This document shows, one piece after another, positions 7,591 through 16,273 of a DNA stretch of 64,000 nt. The translations under genes and the position numbers were made by a program. Below the pieces are notes generated by a model. It did not search any database, was not told the origin of the DNA, and was given only the letters and a program-made list of their open reading frames with translations. Within the stretch, counting starts at the first letter, position 1; each line of letters starts with the position of its first letter. Origin of the DNA: Alteromonas sp. 1_MG-2023 (lineage in GTDB: Bacteria > Pseudomonadota > Gammaproteobacteria > Enterobacterales > Alteromonadaceae); the NCBI RefSeq assembly GCF_030547075.1, contig NZ_JAUOQH010000017.1:31075-95074 (forward strand), in the 5' to 3' direction.

Positions 7591-10500
7591 TTAACTTCGG
7601 GATACATCTAAAACAAATACATCTATAAGCCCTTTTAACTCAGATGGTAATTGCTTTTCTATATCATTTTTAAGCTCGTTTGCTGTCGTTATTCCATGCG
7701 ATTTACGGTTAGCGACCTTTTCATCGGAGCCAAACCAGATAACAAGATAAATCCCCTGTTGCTCAGCATCAGGATGAATAGAATATCGTTCGTAAAGTTG
7801 AGTTGATGCAGCAGAATATAGCTCTGAATGCCATTGTCCTTTTGCTTCGATAACAAGAAGCTTTTGCTCCCCTCCAAATGCCTTCGTTGCCGTTATATCA
7901 ATTCGATTTTGATTTTTAGTTTGATGTTCTGATCTAATAATTATATTCAAAGGCTGAAGCATAACATGAAGGCGCTCGGCAACAATTTCAACTGAATTCA
8001 CTTCATCTAGTCGACCATAGTTTCCATTGGTATCTTTGTTATAAAAACGATTAGCTGCATTGAACTCCCCACCTTGTATTTCTTTTTGATAGCGTTCTAA
8101 CGTATGAATAATTAACGCACGTAGTCCTTCGACAGTAACCACCTCATTATTATCTAACAACTCAACAATATCCTGGGCTGATGGTGGCTCAAAATCTCTT
8201 AAAGCCAACTTTCTTTGCTGCTCCGCCTTAATACCTTTTAATGGTAAATGAATGTCTTCATAGCATTTATTATGAAGTAGACGATTAATGACGGTAATTG
8301 CTTCCTCGGGTACATCACTGTTCATACACCAAATAATATCTGTTATAAATCGATAAGCTACTTCATTGTCGGGACTGCCTGTTCCCCAATGGCTTGGTAA
8401 ATGGACTTTTGGCCACTTGTCATAGAAAGCAATTAATATAGCCTCAACCATTTGAGAATTAGGTTTAGGCCAGTAAGGATGTTCTCCTCTGTTAAATGAC
8501 CCCGAACGGCTCTCAAGTAAAAAAATAGACTGCTTATCTGACTTAAGCCAATCCCAATAAGGCTCAGCCTCTTCTAAGGTTAAAAAATAAAAGGCCCTAA
8601 TAAACCAAAACTTACACTGATTTAGATGTTTTTCGTCACTTTTCATTTCTGGCAATTGTGAAAGTAAGGCATGACAACGGGTACGTATAACGTTATCTAA
8701 TTTACTTCGCTCAGAGTATTGAGCAGCAATATCAAATAACTCATCTAAAGCATATATATCAAGTTTTTCAAAATGAGATAACCAGTCAATCGCAAGTTCT
8801 CCGCGTAACGAAGCGAAAACTTCATCATACTTTAGTAAACCTATCTCTGGATGTTTACAGTTTCCATTAGCCAACTGTGGTTCTAGATATAGAATGAGAA
8901 ATTTTTTGGCCGACTCGATATCGGGAAATACTAGACGATCTACTTCAGCTTTTAGCGAGTCTCGTTCCGCCTGCTCAAATTCCTGATAGCTCACGCTTAA
9001 GTTGGTTCGAAGAGCCAATAACATTGCTGGCTTAACGTTCTCTAGGTGGCCATTTAACCTAAAAATTTCTATGCACGCTGCTAATAATATAGTTTCGACG
9101 TACATACATTGGGATGCGCATTGCAATTCTGCGAGCTTTTCTAAACTAGGGACGTCTGGTTCAATAAAGTCAAGGCAATTGCGTAACGCCATTCTTACTA
9201 ACTTTTCATCCCCTACTTTTTCGTTAATTTCGGCTGGCTTGTTAAGTACTAGGTATGAAATAAAACGAAGAGCAAAAAAATCTTCTCCTTTTTCAATCAT
9301 CTCTCGATTATTATTAAAGTAAGCGATGTTTTCTATACGAGTTCTATCCTCTTGATTTTGCCTACGCCTCATAATACGGCGATGTCTCTGCTCCCATTTA
9401 ACATATTCTTCCTTTCTCGCCATCCTTGCTTTTCTTACCTTTAATGCCCACTTACGCATAAACGCTGGCTTACTATTAGCTTGGCTACGCATATGCTGCT
9501 TAATAGGATTTCTATTGCCTTTTTTATTGTCTTGGTGATAGTGAGCTGGAATGAAATGTTCCCATAATTCAACATTATTATTTTCATATGCGAAATCTAC
9601 AAGAAACTGAATATCATTTGGACGCAAGCACAAGCCTGCATGAGAATAATGCCCATTGAACTTATCGATTCGCATTTGAAAAATAGCGTCACTATTGGTT
9701 AGGTTTCCAAATACATGAGCAATAATTTCTTGCCGTAGTTCATGGTTTTCTTGCAGTGCTTTAACAGAAGCTATATCGTTTGTTCTTCCGTATCCCGAGA
9801 AGTTTAGATTTTCTACCCATTGCCATATTTGCAATGGCTGTAATGGTGGTTTTGCTAATTCAAAGAAACGATCTAATAGCGCCCCAATAATTTTGCTAAT
9901 TCCAATACGACAATCACATTCATAAGCTTTTTTGCCACAAGTACAGGCTAAATCTTCACTTAATCGATCTAATAAAGGAGTAACCACGCTAAGTGATAAA
10001 CTCGAAATCAATGATTTAATATAGTATCGGCTTTCAAATGTTCGTTCAGAACATTCTGAGCAATTAGAATAAAGTTGAGCACAGTTTCTAAAATAGCGTT
10101 CTAGCTCTTGTAGTGAAAAATTATCAATAGAGGTTTTGGTTATCACATGAGTTGCAAGTCTTAGTGAATCATTATTTGCCTCATCAATTAATTGTAACAC
10201 GTCAGGGTAAGTATCATATTCATTGCAATCAAGAAGGCTAACAATAGCTTGCAAGCGAGTAGTAAAGCTTTCGCTTGAACAGTGAACTATTTGCTGCAAC
10301 TCCACTAAAAGTTGCGAAACGGCAGGTGAACCTTTTAGTAACTCCAAAATAAAATTACGTAAATCACCATCATTATTTGTCGTAATAATCGTTTTGATTT
10401 CGGCTACAACCTCCTCTGTGAAGAAGCCTGCCACACTATAACTACGCCAAAAATCGCCACGCCTAAAATATGGATCGGCTACTTCAACTTCAACCAGTCT

Positions 10501-11634
10501 AGTCAACAGAAAACGTTTAGATGAATGAGATAACTGAGATGGATCTCCATTAGCAATAACAGCGTAAGGGTCCAGTTCAATAATTACCCTTTCAAGGTCT
10601 TGATTTCCTAACGATGCCATCCAAGCAACTAAGCCACGCAGTTCATCTCGAACTACGCCATTAGGAGCAATTACTGAAAAACATTGTTCAACTGTAAGCG
10701 AATCTGATGGAGTACAAATGCGTTTAACAAGGTAAGTAGCTGCGCCATACTCCGCAACTATTTTATGAATAGGTCGGTGTTGCTCGGAATTGTCACCTAG
10801 CTTGAACAGCTTAGTCGCTAATAGTGCATTTTGATCATTTTTATCCACCTTTAACAATGAATATATCGAAGGGTAGATCCTGTCTTGGCTAGTTTCGCTT
10901 ACACTAATACCCTCTGAGCCCGATAAAAGTAGTTTCGCAAAGACTTCTGATGCTAAAGAAACTTTATCCTCTACGGTTAGCGTAGAGTTAACTTTAACTG
11001 CATTATTTACTTCACGCGCTAAATGGTACAAGGCTTGTTGGAATATTGTGCTTTTATCTGAAAAGTGTCCGTCGCTTTCTATGTATGCATCAGCAAACAA
11101 CTTCAAAAATTGAGGGTTAGGTAGTATAGGGCTAAGCTCAAACCTCCCGATTTCAGCATTAAAGTCGTCAAAATCATCTCTACCGGTATGATTAGAATAA
11201 ATATCTCTCTGTTCTACTTCATCAAAGTCAGAGAGTTTAACAATTAAAGGCTCTTGACCAATAAACTGTTTAAAAACGCTTGATGATGAATTGCCCCACT
11301 CCGACGAGCGACTTGAAATTATGACGTAGTTTGGACGTACAGATGAAACCTTGCCTAATAACTTATGAATACCAGCATCATCAATTTTAGCCAGTTCATC
11401 AAAAGCATCTAATACTATTGCAGCGTCGTTTACTGCAACATCGATATAATTAAATACGCTTGCAGTTATCGTATTTGTATTTAGCTTACGAGCTAAACTG
11501 TTTAATAACTCTGTTTTTCCTGCGCCTGGCTCGGCAAGAATAATAATGTATTTAGATTCAGTTAACAGCTGAACCTCAGTGAAAATATGGTCTTCACGAA
11601 CAAGTCTTCGTTCAATATAAAAGTCGTCGCTCAT
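7591..11634 (-). CDS. STAND/NACHT-like NTPase with C-terminal PD-(D/E)XK nuclease domain
   Basis: 1347 residues if it starts at the ATG at 11634; a TTG 36 bases upstream would add 12. Near the N-terminus are a Walker A motif (EPGAGKTE, Lys40) and a Walker B of the NACHT style (AIVLDAFDEL, about 72-81). A long helical middle includes two Cys clusters (NCSECSE and CTCGKKAYECDC, possible zinc sites) and a very basic stretch around residues 730-790. The last ~110 residues look like a PD-(D/E)XK nuclease: D1246 in RIDITAT, then E1263-A-K1265 in LLVIEAKGQW. STAND ATPases with nuclease effectors act in anti-phage abortive responses (Avs, bNACHT), usually with the effector at the N-terminus; here it is C-terminal. 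It is a single gene between two transposon-end sequences. The defence role is inferred. Confidence 0.72.
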   Translation of the reverse strand: MSDDFYIERRLVREDHIFTEVQLLTESKYIIILAEPGAGKTELLNSLARKLNTNTITASVFNYIDVAVNDAAIVLDAFDELAKIDDAGIHKLLGKVSSVRPNYVIISSRSSEWGNSSSSVFKQFIGQEPLIVKLSDFDEVEQRDIYSNHTGRDDFDDFNAEIGRFELSPILPNPQFLKLFADAYIESDGHFSDKSTIFQQALYHLAREVNNAVKVNSTLTVEDKVSLASEVFAKLLLSGSEGISVSETSQDRIYPSIYSLLKVDKNDQNALLATKLFKLGDNSEQHRPIHKIVAEYGAATYLVKRICTPSDSLTVEQCFSVIAPNGVVRDELRGLVAWMASLGNQDLERVIIELDPYAVIANGDPSQLSHSSKRFLLTRLVEVEVADPYFRRGDFWRSYSVAGFFTEEVVAEIKTIITTNNDGDLRNFILELLKGSPAVSQLLVELQQIVHCSSESFTTRLQAIVSLLDCNEYDTYPDVLQLIDEANNDSLRLATHVITKTSIDNFSLQELERYFRNCAQLYSNCSECSERTFESRYYIKSLISSLSLSVVTPLLDRLSEDLACTCGKKAYECDCRIGISKIIGALLDRFFELAKPPLQPLQIWQWVENLNFSGYGRTNDIASVKALQENHELRQEIIAHVFGNLTNSDAIFQMRIDKFNGHYSHAGLCLRPNDIQFLVDFAYENNNVELWEHFIPAHYHQDNKKGNRNPIKQHMRSQANSKPAFMRKWALKVRKARMARKEEYVKWEQRHRRIMRRRQNQEDRTRIENIAYFNNNREMIEKGEDFFALRFISYLVLNKPAEINEKVGDEKLVRMALRNCLDFIEPDVPSLEKLAELQCASQCMYVETILLAACIEIFRLNGHLENVKPAMLLALRTNLSVSYQEFEQAERDSLKAEVDRLVFPDIESAKKFLILYLEPQLANGNCKHPEIGLLKYDEVFASLRGELAIDWLSHFEKLDIYALDELFDIAAQYSERSKLDNVIRTRCHALLSQLPEMKSDEKHLNQCKFWFIRAFYFLTLEEAEPYWDWLKSDKQSIFLLESRSGSFNRGEHPYWPKPNSQMVEAILIAFYDKWPKVHLPSHWGTGSPDNEVAYRFITDIIWCMNSDVPEEAITVINRLLHNKCYEDIHLPLKGIKAEQQRKLALRDFEPPSAQDIVELLDNNEVVTVEGLRALIIHTLERYQKEIQGGEFNAANRFYNKDTNGNYGRLDEVNSVEIVAERLHVMLQPLNIIIRSEHQTKNQNRIDITATKAFGGEQKLLVIEAKGQWHSELYSAASTQLYERYSIHPDAEQQGIYLVIWFGSDEKVANRKSHGITTANELKNDIEKQLPSELKGLIDVFVLDVSRS

Positions 11635-11670
11635 CTTTTTAAAAAATAACCTATATGAGAGTTTACTCAA

Positions 11671-11817
11671 GCAATTTTATTACCGTGACTTTCACATAAC
11701 TGTAGGAAATTTCAAGGCAAAATATTAATTAAATAATACTATTTCCATGTATATTCAGTTAAGCACCTAGGTTTATCATCGTGAGTTTTATATCCAGATG
11801 AATACTGCCTTTACCAC
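11671..11817. other. Upstream region of the STAND-nuclease gene
   Basis: AT-rich sequence that must contain the promoter of the minus-strand STAND-nuclease gene. No consensus promoter stands out. It ends at the older right-end repeat. Confidence 0.4.
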
Positions 11818-11927
11818 AAAAAAGGCGAACCATTTCTGGTTCGCCTATTTCATATCTAGCTATTCACAATCTTAATTGCATTCACAAACTTAATTGTCGC
11901 GTTCACAATTTTAATTGCAGTTAGTCA
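11818..11927. mobile_element. Right end of an older Tn7-like element (element A)
   Basis: These 110 bases match the right end of the complete transposon (31395-31503) at nearly every position. They contain the same hairpin and three inward-facing binding repeats (11860-11879, 11878-11897, 11899-11918), and end TTAGTCA against TTGGTCA. The tip directly abuts the ATACC target duplication of the complete element. It is best read as the surviving right end of a first insertion at the same site. Confidence 0.82.
11824..11845 (-). terminator. Hairpin terminator inside the older right end
   Basis: GGCGAACCA/TGGTTCGCC is a perfect 9-bp stem with a 4-base loop. On the minus strand it is followed by a T-run (the A-run at 11818-11823), so it should stop leftward transcription. 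An identical hairpin lies in the right end at 31401-31422. Confidence 0.75.
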
Positions 11928-11932
11928 ATACC
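11928..11932. repeat. Target-site duplication, left copy (ATACC)
   Basis: ATACC directly precedes the left tip TGGAGAAG of the transposon and is repeated directly after the right tip at 31504-31508. A 5-bp duplication is the standard product of Tn7-family insertion. Confidence 0.85.
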
Positions 11933-11941
11933 TGGAGAAGA

Positions 11942-12073
11942 ACAATTAAAATTGTGAATGGGTCTCGCCAAAATTCAGAAAGTTACAAAAGAAATTTTTA
12001 CAATCAAATTTGTGAATAATTTTCAGTTCAGGCTAAAGTTTTTCTCGTTGTTTACAATTAAATTTGTGAATAA
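11942..12073 (+). repeat. Left-end transposase-binding repeats (three sites)
   Basis: Sites at 11942-11961 (ACAATTAAAATTGTGAATGG), 12000-12019 (ACAATCAAATTTGTGAATAA) and 12054-12073 (ACAATTAAATTTGTGAATAA). Spacing is 58 and 54 bases. The arrangement mirrors the dispersed left-end TnsB sites of Tn7. Confidence 0.82.
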
Positions 12074-12239
12074 ATTTAAGCTGGTCTTTCCGAATATAAT
12101 GAACTGGATACTACAACCAAAAAAATATGATTAGATAGCCTAAAACCCCTATTAAAAGGGATATCCAAACGAAACAAGCTCAAATCATAGTGCTAAGAAA
12201 AAACTAATCAAACTCTAACCCTAAAACTATTTAACTATC

Positions 12240-13586
12240 TCAGACGATACACGCCTTTGAAAAATTTGATAAATATGCAAGGTAGCCAGTTAATTCAAAA
12301 TATCTTTTTTCAAAATTCTCTTGGCTTCCTCCTTTTTGACTTACAAAAAATCCATCCCCTAGAACAAAGTCAGGTATTAAATTTTCATCAAGATTAATAA
12401 AGTGACTACCAATGAGCCCTAAATCACTATGCAGTTTAACTCCGACTTCAAGCAGTGCGTCAACATGATCTTTGTCTAAGTTAAAGTTAACTGAAGAGCA
12501 AATCTTTTTTATTTCTTTTTTTGATCTATCAAACAGCTCTGCCAGTGTTAAATTAAGGTTTTTTTCAAATATTTCAGCTAACAGGCTCTCTAAATTAGAA
12601 CTTGTAACTTTAATGCCTTTTATTTGAAATTCGCTATAAAGAGAGTCAACAAGAAGTGAAAATATAGCTCCGTAATCAATATATTTCAGTGCATTTTCAT
12701 AGGGAGTATAAAAAGGTTCAAAATTTTCATTCAGCATCTCTTTAGGCTTTAAAGAAGTGATGACATCGCTAGGTAGATTTAATATTAAGCGAGTTAGTTT
12801 AGCCGCAATATTATAAGCTTCTATAGCATCAGAAATGCTAAAAGAATTCGATATTTTGTGAGCTACTACCGAGTATTCAACTAAATTTTCGTCATATAGA
12901 TCCGCCATTGTATCTTTCAACAGTTTATCTTTTTCTATCTTGCTAGAAATTGGATCTTCTATCATACTTATGATTCTTGACTTAGCGTTAATCTCCTGAG
13001 CGACAGCCGAAGATTCCAACAGGGCACAAAGGCTAAAAGGCACTCTGGCAATTAATTCTCCTTTGTTATTTTCAAACCTTGTAAAAAACAAGTTTCTATC
13101 GGTTGGTTTCCCGTATTTAGAAAACATTATTCCTGCTGAATAACGATACTTCCAAGGTGCTGATGTATTTGCATTTGGATTGGCAGTTGAATAATACTGA
13201 GGAAATTTAATATATTGCACTCTATCGAAAATCTCTAGCTGTCGGTAAAAGTGCGGCAACTCTGTCGCTATACCACTTTGCTCTGCTTCATGAAGATCAT
13301 TTCTGCAATGATAAATATCACTTAGGAACCTTAAACCCCACAATGTTGAATGAGCATCATACCAATGTTTAACTTCGTGATTTAATAAAGGACCAAACTT
13401 CAGAATTGCCCGATGATTTTCATCTATGGATTTACTATTATCAGTAAAAGCTAATAGATCTTTTTCGTCTAAATCATTTAATTCGATACACTGGCTAAAG
13501 AAACAATATGAACCAGCTGCTGTATAGTTTGGAAGTGAATTAATTTGACTTCCTCTTCCCGTTTTCCTTTCTAAATAACTCATCAA
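12240..13586 (-). CDS. Orphan protein with HExxH motif, possible zinc metallopeptidase
   Basis: 448 residues, family not recognised. Residues 70-79 read HEVKHWYDAH, an HExxH zincin-type motif with Asp77 and His79 as further candidate ligands. The upstream PLLN and downstream helix (STLWGLRFLSDIYHC) fit an active-site helix. The remainder is mostly helical, without signal peptide or membrane segment, so the protein is probably cytoplasmic. The gene is markedly AT-rich compared with the tns genes, which points to separate acquisition. It lies alone between the transposon left end and tnsD, a usual cargo position. A single HExxH can occur by chance; the metal role is inferred from motif and context. 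Confidence 0.5.
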   Translation of the reverse strand: MMSYLERKTGRGSQINSLPNYTAAGSYCFFSQCIELNDLDEKDLLAFTDNSKSIDENHRAILKFGPLLNHEVKHWYDAHSTLWGLRFLSDIYHCRNDLHEAEQSGIATELPHFYRQLEIFDRVQYIKFPQYYSTANPNANTSAPWKYRYSAGIMFSKYGKPTDRNLFFTRFENNKGELIARVPFSLCALLESSAVAQEINAKSRIISMIEDPISSKIEKDKLLKDTMADLYDENLVEYSVVAHKISNSFSISDAIEAYNIAAKLTRLILNLPSDVITSLKPKEMLNENFEPFYTPYENALKYIDYGAIFSLLVDSLYSEFQIKGIKVTSSNLESLLAEIFEKNLNLTLAELFDRSKKEIKKICSSVNFNLDKDHVDALLEVGVKLHSDLGLIGSHFINLDENLIPDFVLGDGFFVSQKGGSQENFEKRYFELTGYLAYLSNFSKACIV

Positions 13587-13896
13587 ATTCCTAAATCATG
13601 TGCATAATAATCAATAAAAAACAACAGTGTCTTCGTGTACCTTGAAGCTTCATACTCACTTTAAGTACTTTTATCACTTATGCCCCAGAATTTCTATTGC
13701 GGTTACTCAAATTCGGATGATTGCCAACTTTTAAGATGTCATGATCGAATCGCTCGTTAGGGTTTTAAAAATAAGCGTACTTAACGGGAAAACTAAGGGA
13801 CATACATTATTTTTTAAACTAATTGAACCTTAAATTAACCTTGAGTACATTCGAATTAGAATCCCAAAAATAGTATGAGCTGATTAATTTAAGCTT
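13587..13896. other. Non-coding stretch between tnsD and the HExxH gene
   Basis: AT-rich, no ORF. It should hold the tns operon 3' end and the promoter of the HExxH gene (minus strand). I see no clear terminator hairpin. Confidence 0.5.
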
Positions 13897-15309
13897 TTAA
13901 TAGCCACCCCGCCTTTTACTTCTCGGTATAGCCTCAGGCATCACGCTATAAAGCCAATCTTTGTCATGTTTGAAAAGCCAGCTGTAGCTTGCTCTGCACT
14001 CACGTTGAAAGTCACTGCGATGGTATTCCGGATGTTCTGCCAACGCTTGTATAATACAATTTTGATGTTTATGGCACTGCGCGTTAAAACGCATCTGATG
14101 CCGTTTTTCCACAAGGCCTGGATGTTGCGAAAGCACTTGCTCCACAGCACCAACAGAATAATCGACCTCGGTCGCGATTTGCTGCGTTTTAATACCATCT
14201 TTTAGCAGCCCAACAATCAACGCTATATCTGCACCAAATATTCGCTTTGCGCGTGTTTTAACAGGGATATTGTTTTGTAAGGCGAACTTTTTCACATAGA
14301 TAACGCTTCGCTTACATTGCTCAGATACAGCTCGCAATGATTTTCCTTGTTGAAGCAAATAGAGGATGTCGGCATCTGTTTCGCCTTCATTTAAAACCTT
14401 AGCACCAGCACGGTCGGAGGTAACACACTCACATGGCTTGTATTCACAGAAATCTGTCCACGAACCCCATAACATGCCAATGAGCAATAAATGTTTTAAC
14501 GGATGAAACTTGGCGCGCTTGGCCCTAAATAGGGTTTCTGGGTAACTACTATCTACCAATAACTGCTGAACCGCAGGCGAAGCGCTCTTTGCCCAATATG
14601 CACGTAATGCGTGGCGCAGCTTGTCTTGGCGAATAGCACCAATGTTTGACGCAAAACCCGTCTCTACCAACCGATGACGGTAGCGAGTCGTTATGTGTTG
14701 ATAAGCGATTAAAGAGGTGCGGCTACGCCATACATCATTCGCTAAGCGTGTAAGTTGAACATCCACGTTCATCAGCACGTCATTGTGTTGAAGGTTTATC
14801 TCGCTCGGCAAAATTAAGGCTCTGCGCTGCACAGCCACCTCCAATAGCGGTTCGCTGTGCTTTAGGCAAACCAAGCAACCAGGCAGTTGATGTTGCACAT
14901 GCCACCACGCACGCCCGACCGTTTTAGCATCGCTTTCAACACATTCCGGGCAAGCTCTTAATACTGTGCCACTGTTTATCCTATTGGCTACCAGCGACAT
15001 TCGAGAATGTAAATTGCTGGCACGTCCCGTTGCAAGGTTAGCGAATGCGCTGGAATAGGTCTTGGGATGAAGAAAAGGCTGAAACACCGGTAATATCGTG
15101 TGCTCATGTATGACCTCATGTGCAGATACGTGTGACTGTCCACTGATGAAAGGAATATATCCGGGGAATTGTGAGGCTAATTGATAGTGGGCTATATGAA
15201 GCTGCTCTAAAAGCCCCCTTGCAGAAGGGAGCCCCGACAGTTGGCAGTACGTTACTAACCAACTGTAGGGTATTTCATCGGGCTCAAGAGGCGGATGAAA
15301 GCCGAGCAT
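13897..15309 (-). CDS. tnsD: TnsD/TniQ-family target-selection protein with C-terminal HTH region
   Basis: 470 residues. The N-terminal TniQ domain (EPDEIPYSWLVTYCQLSG) is followed by a zinc-finger-like CPEC...CLVCLKH (about 118-151). Beyond about residue 300 there are repeated helix-turn-helix-like segments (LLQQGKSLRAVSEQCKRSVI, LLKDGIKTQQIATEVDYSVG), as expected of a sequence-specific DNA binder. In Tn7, TnsD binds the 3' end of glmS and recruits TnsC. Here the element sits at the gcvP 3' end, so that is the likely recognised site. The start overlaps the end of the preceding tniQ gene by 26 bases. The symbol is by analogy. Confidence 0.82.
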   Translation of the reverse strand: MLGFHPPLEPDEIPYSWLVTYCQLSGLPSARGLLEQLHIAHYQLASQFPGYIPFISGQSHVSAHEVIHEHTILPVFQPFLHPKTYSSAFANLATGRASNLHSRMSLVANRINSGTVLRACPECVESDAKTVGRAWWHVQHQLPGCLVCLKHSEPLLEVAVQRRALILPSEINLQHNDVLMNVDVQLTRLANDVWRSRTSLIAYQHITTRYRHRLVETGFASNIGAIRQDKLRHALRAYWAKSASPAVQQLLVDSSYPETLFRAKRAKFHPLKHLLLIGMLWGSWTDFCEYKPCECVTSDRAGAKVLNEGETDADILYLLQQGKSLRAVSEQCKRSVIYVKKFALQNNIPVKTRAKRIFGADIALIVGLLKDGIKTQQIATEVDYSVGAVEQVLSQHPGLVEKRHQMRFNAQCHKHQNCIIQALAEHPEYHRSDFQRECRASYSWLFKHDKDWLYSVMPEAIPRSKRRGGY

Positions 15310-16270
15310 GGTCGAATTGACCTATGTGATGAAAAAACGCGAGCCAAATGATATGGGCCAGTGGCGTTACCTTTGTGGGAGTATTCATTATCGATTCTAA
15401 GCAAAGCAGCGTTTGCAGCTCTTCGTCTGAGTTGACGACGAAATAGCTATCAATACGGTTTTCCCAAAACCAGTTCCAAAACGTGTGCTCTACCTGCCCT
15501 TTTGTTACCCAATAAGCTTGCTGCCGGTCTCTTATCGTATCTCCAAAGGCATACTCTACTAACCGATGTATTTGAGGCTTATTTGATGGCCGTTGGCTCG
15601 TGCCACTGTCTAAGTGAAGCGTTAACCCTATTTTTTGAATAGTAGCTTTCGCTGCATTAGTTACGGGTAAGTTTTCTGACATGGCGAGGTTACATTCAGG
15701 GCACGTGATATCAGGCTGCGGCGTTTCTCGCAAATCAGCTTGCTGCCAACCGCAGTGACTGCACCCTTCAATCAGTGTTTGCGATGCGTGTTTGTGACAA
15801 GTGGTCGCAGTGGGTAACTGATGAGCCACATGCCAATAGCTTGTGCCATAGTTACTGATATCGCCTTCTATGCATTGCGGGCAGCTTCGCCAGCAGTGTG
15901 CGTGTCGCACTTTCGTTAGCCACGGTATAAAAAACGCCTTACGTTTGTCTTTTGATGCAACATCGAGCAACGCTCTTTGCTGCTCAACATTCAGAAAATG
16001 GCGATAGAACCCCGCACTCGTGTGCCGGTAAAGCACATCCTCACGGGCAGTCGTTTGGGGGGTCGCATGGGCATTCGCATGAGTAGTCGTTGCCACATCA
16101 TGACGAATAGCCTCATAATCTTTTAAAGGACTCAACACCCGATTCACACCCAGCCACGCGTGGTAGAAGTCTGTAATCGATTTAGTGGGTGTCAGTACCG
16201 CCATACGTGCAATGCGCGAATAGTAATGTTCATCAGGCAGCAGTGGTAAGAAAAAGTGCATTGTCGCCAT
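15284..16270 (-). CDS. tniQ: Short TniQ-family protein
   Basis: 328 residues. The TniQ-type N-terminus (FFLPLLPDEHYYSRIARMA) is followed by CPQC...TCHKHASQTL and a second Cys cluster (CSHCGW...CPECNL), giving two candidate zinc sites. It lacks the HTH-rich C-terminal half of the neighbouring TnsD. It starts 3 bases after tnsC ends and overlaps tnsD, so it belongs to the tns operon. Possible roles are an adaptor linking TnsC to the target or a second targeting route. Tn7 itself has one TniQ-family protein (TnsD) plus TnsE, so two TniQ genes is a different layout. Confidence 0.78.
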   Translation of the reverse strand: MATMHFFLPLLPDEHYYSRIARMAVLTPTKSITDFYHAWLGVNRVLSPLKDYEAIRHDVATTTHANAHATPQTTAREDVLYRHTSAGFYRHFLNVEQQRALLDVASKDKRKAFFIPWLTKVRHAHCWRSCPQCIEGDISNYGTSYWHVAHQLPTATTCHKHASQTLIEGCSHCGWQQADLRETPQPDITCPECNLAMSENLPVTNAAKATIQKIGLTLHLDSGTSQRPSNKPQIHRLVEYAFGDTIRDRQQAYWVTKGQVEHTFWNWFWENRIDSYFVVNSDEELQTLLCLESIMNTPTKVTPLAHIIWLAFFHHIGQFDHARLSSAS

Positions 16271-16273
16271 CAG

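Noticed and set aside
11860..12073. CRISPR-like repeats
   Set aside because: The recurring ACAATTAA...TGTGAAT words switch orientation at the tip, have irregular spacing and match transposon-end logic rather than repeat-spacer units.
13700..13830. Integron-like or IS200-like motif (CGTTAGGGTTTT, GGGACATACATTATT)
   Set aside because: There is no inverse core, attC structure or transposase remnant to support a recombination site.
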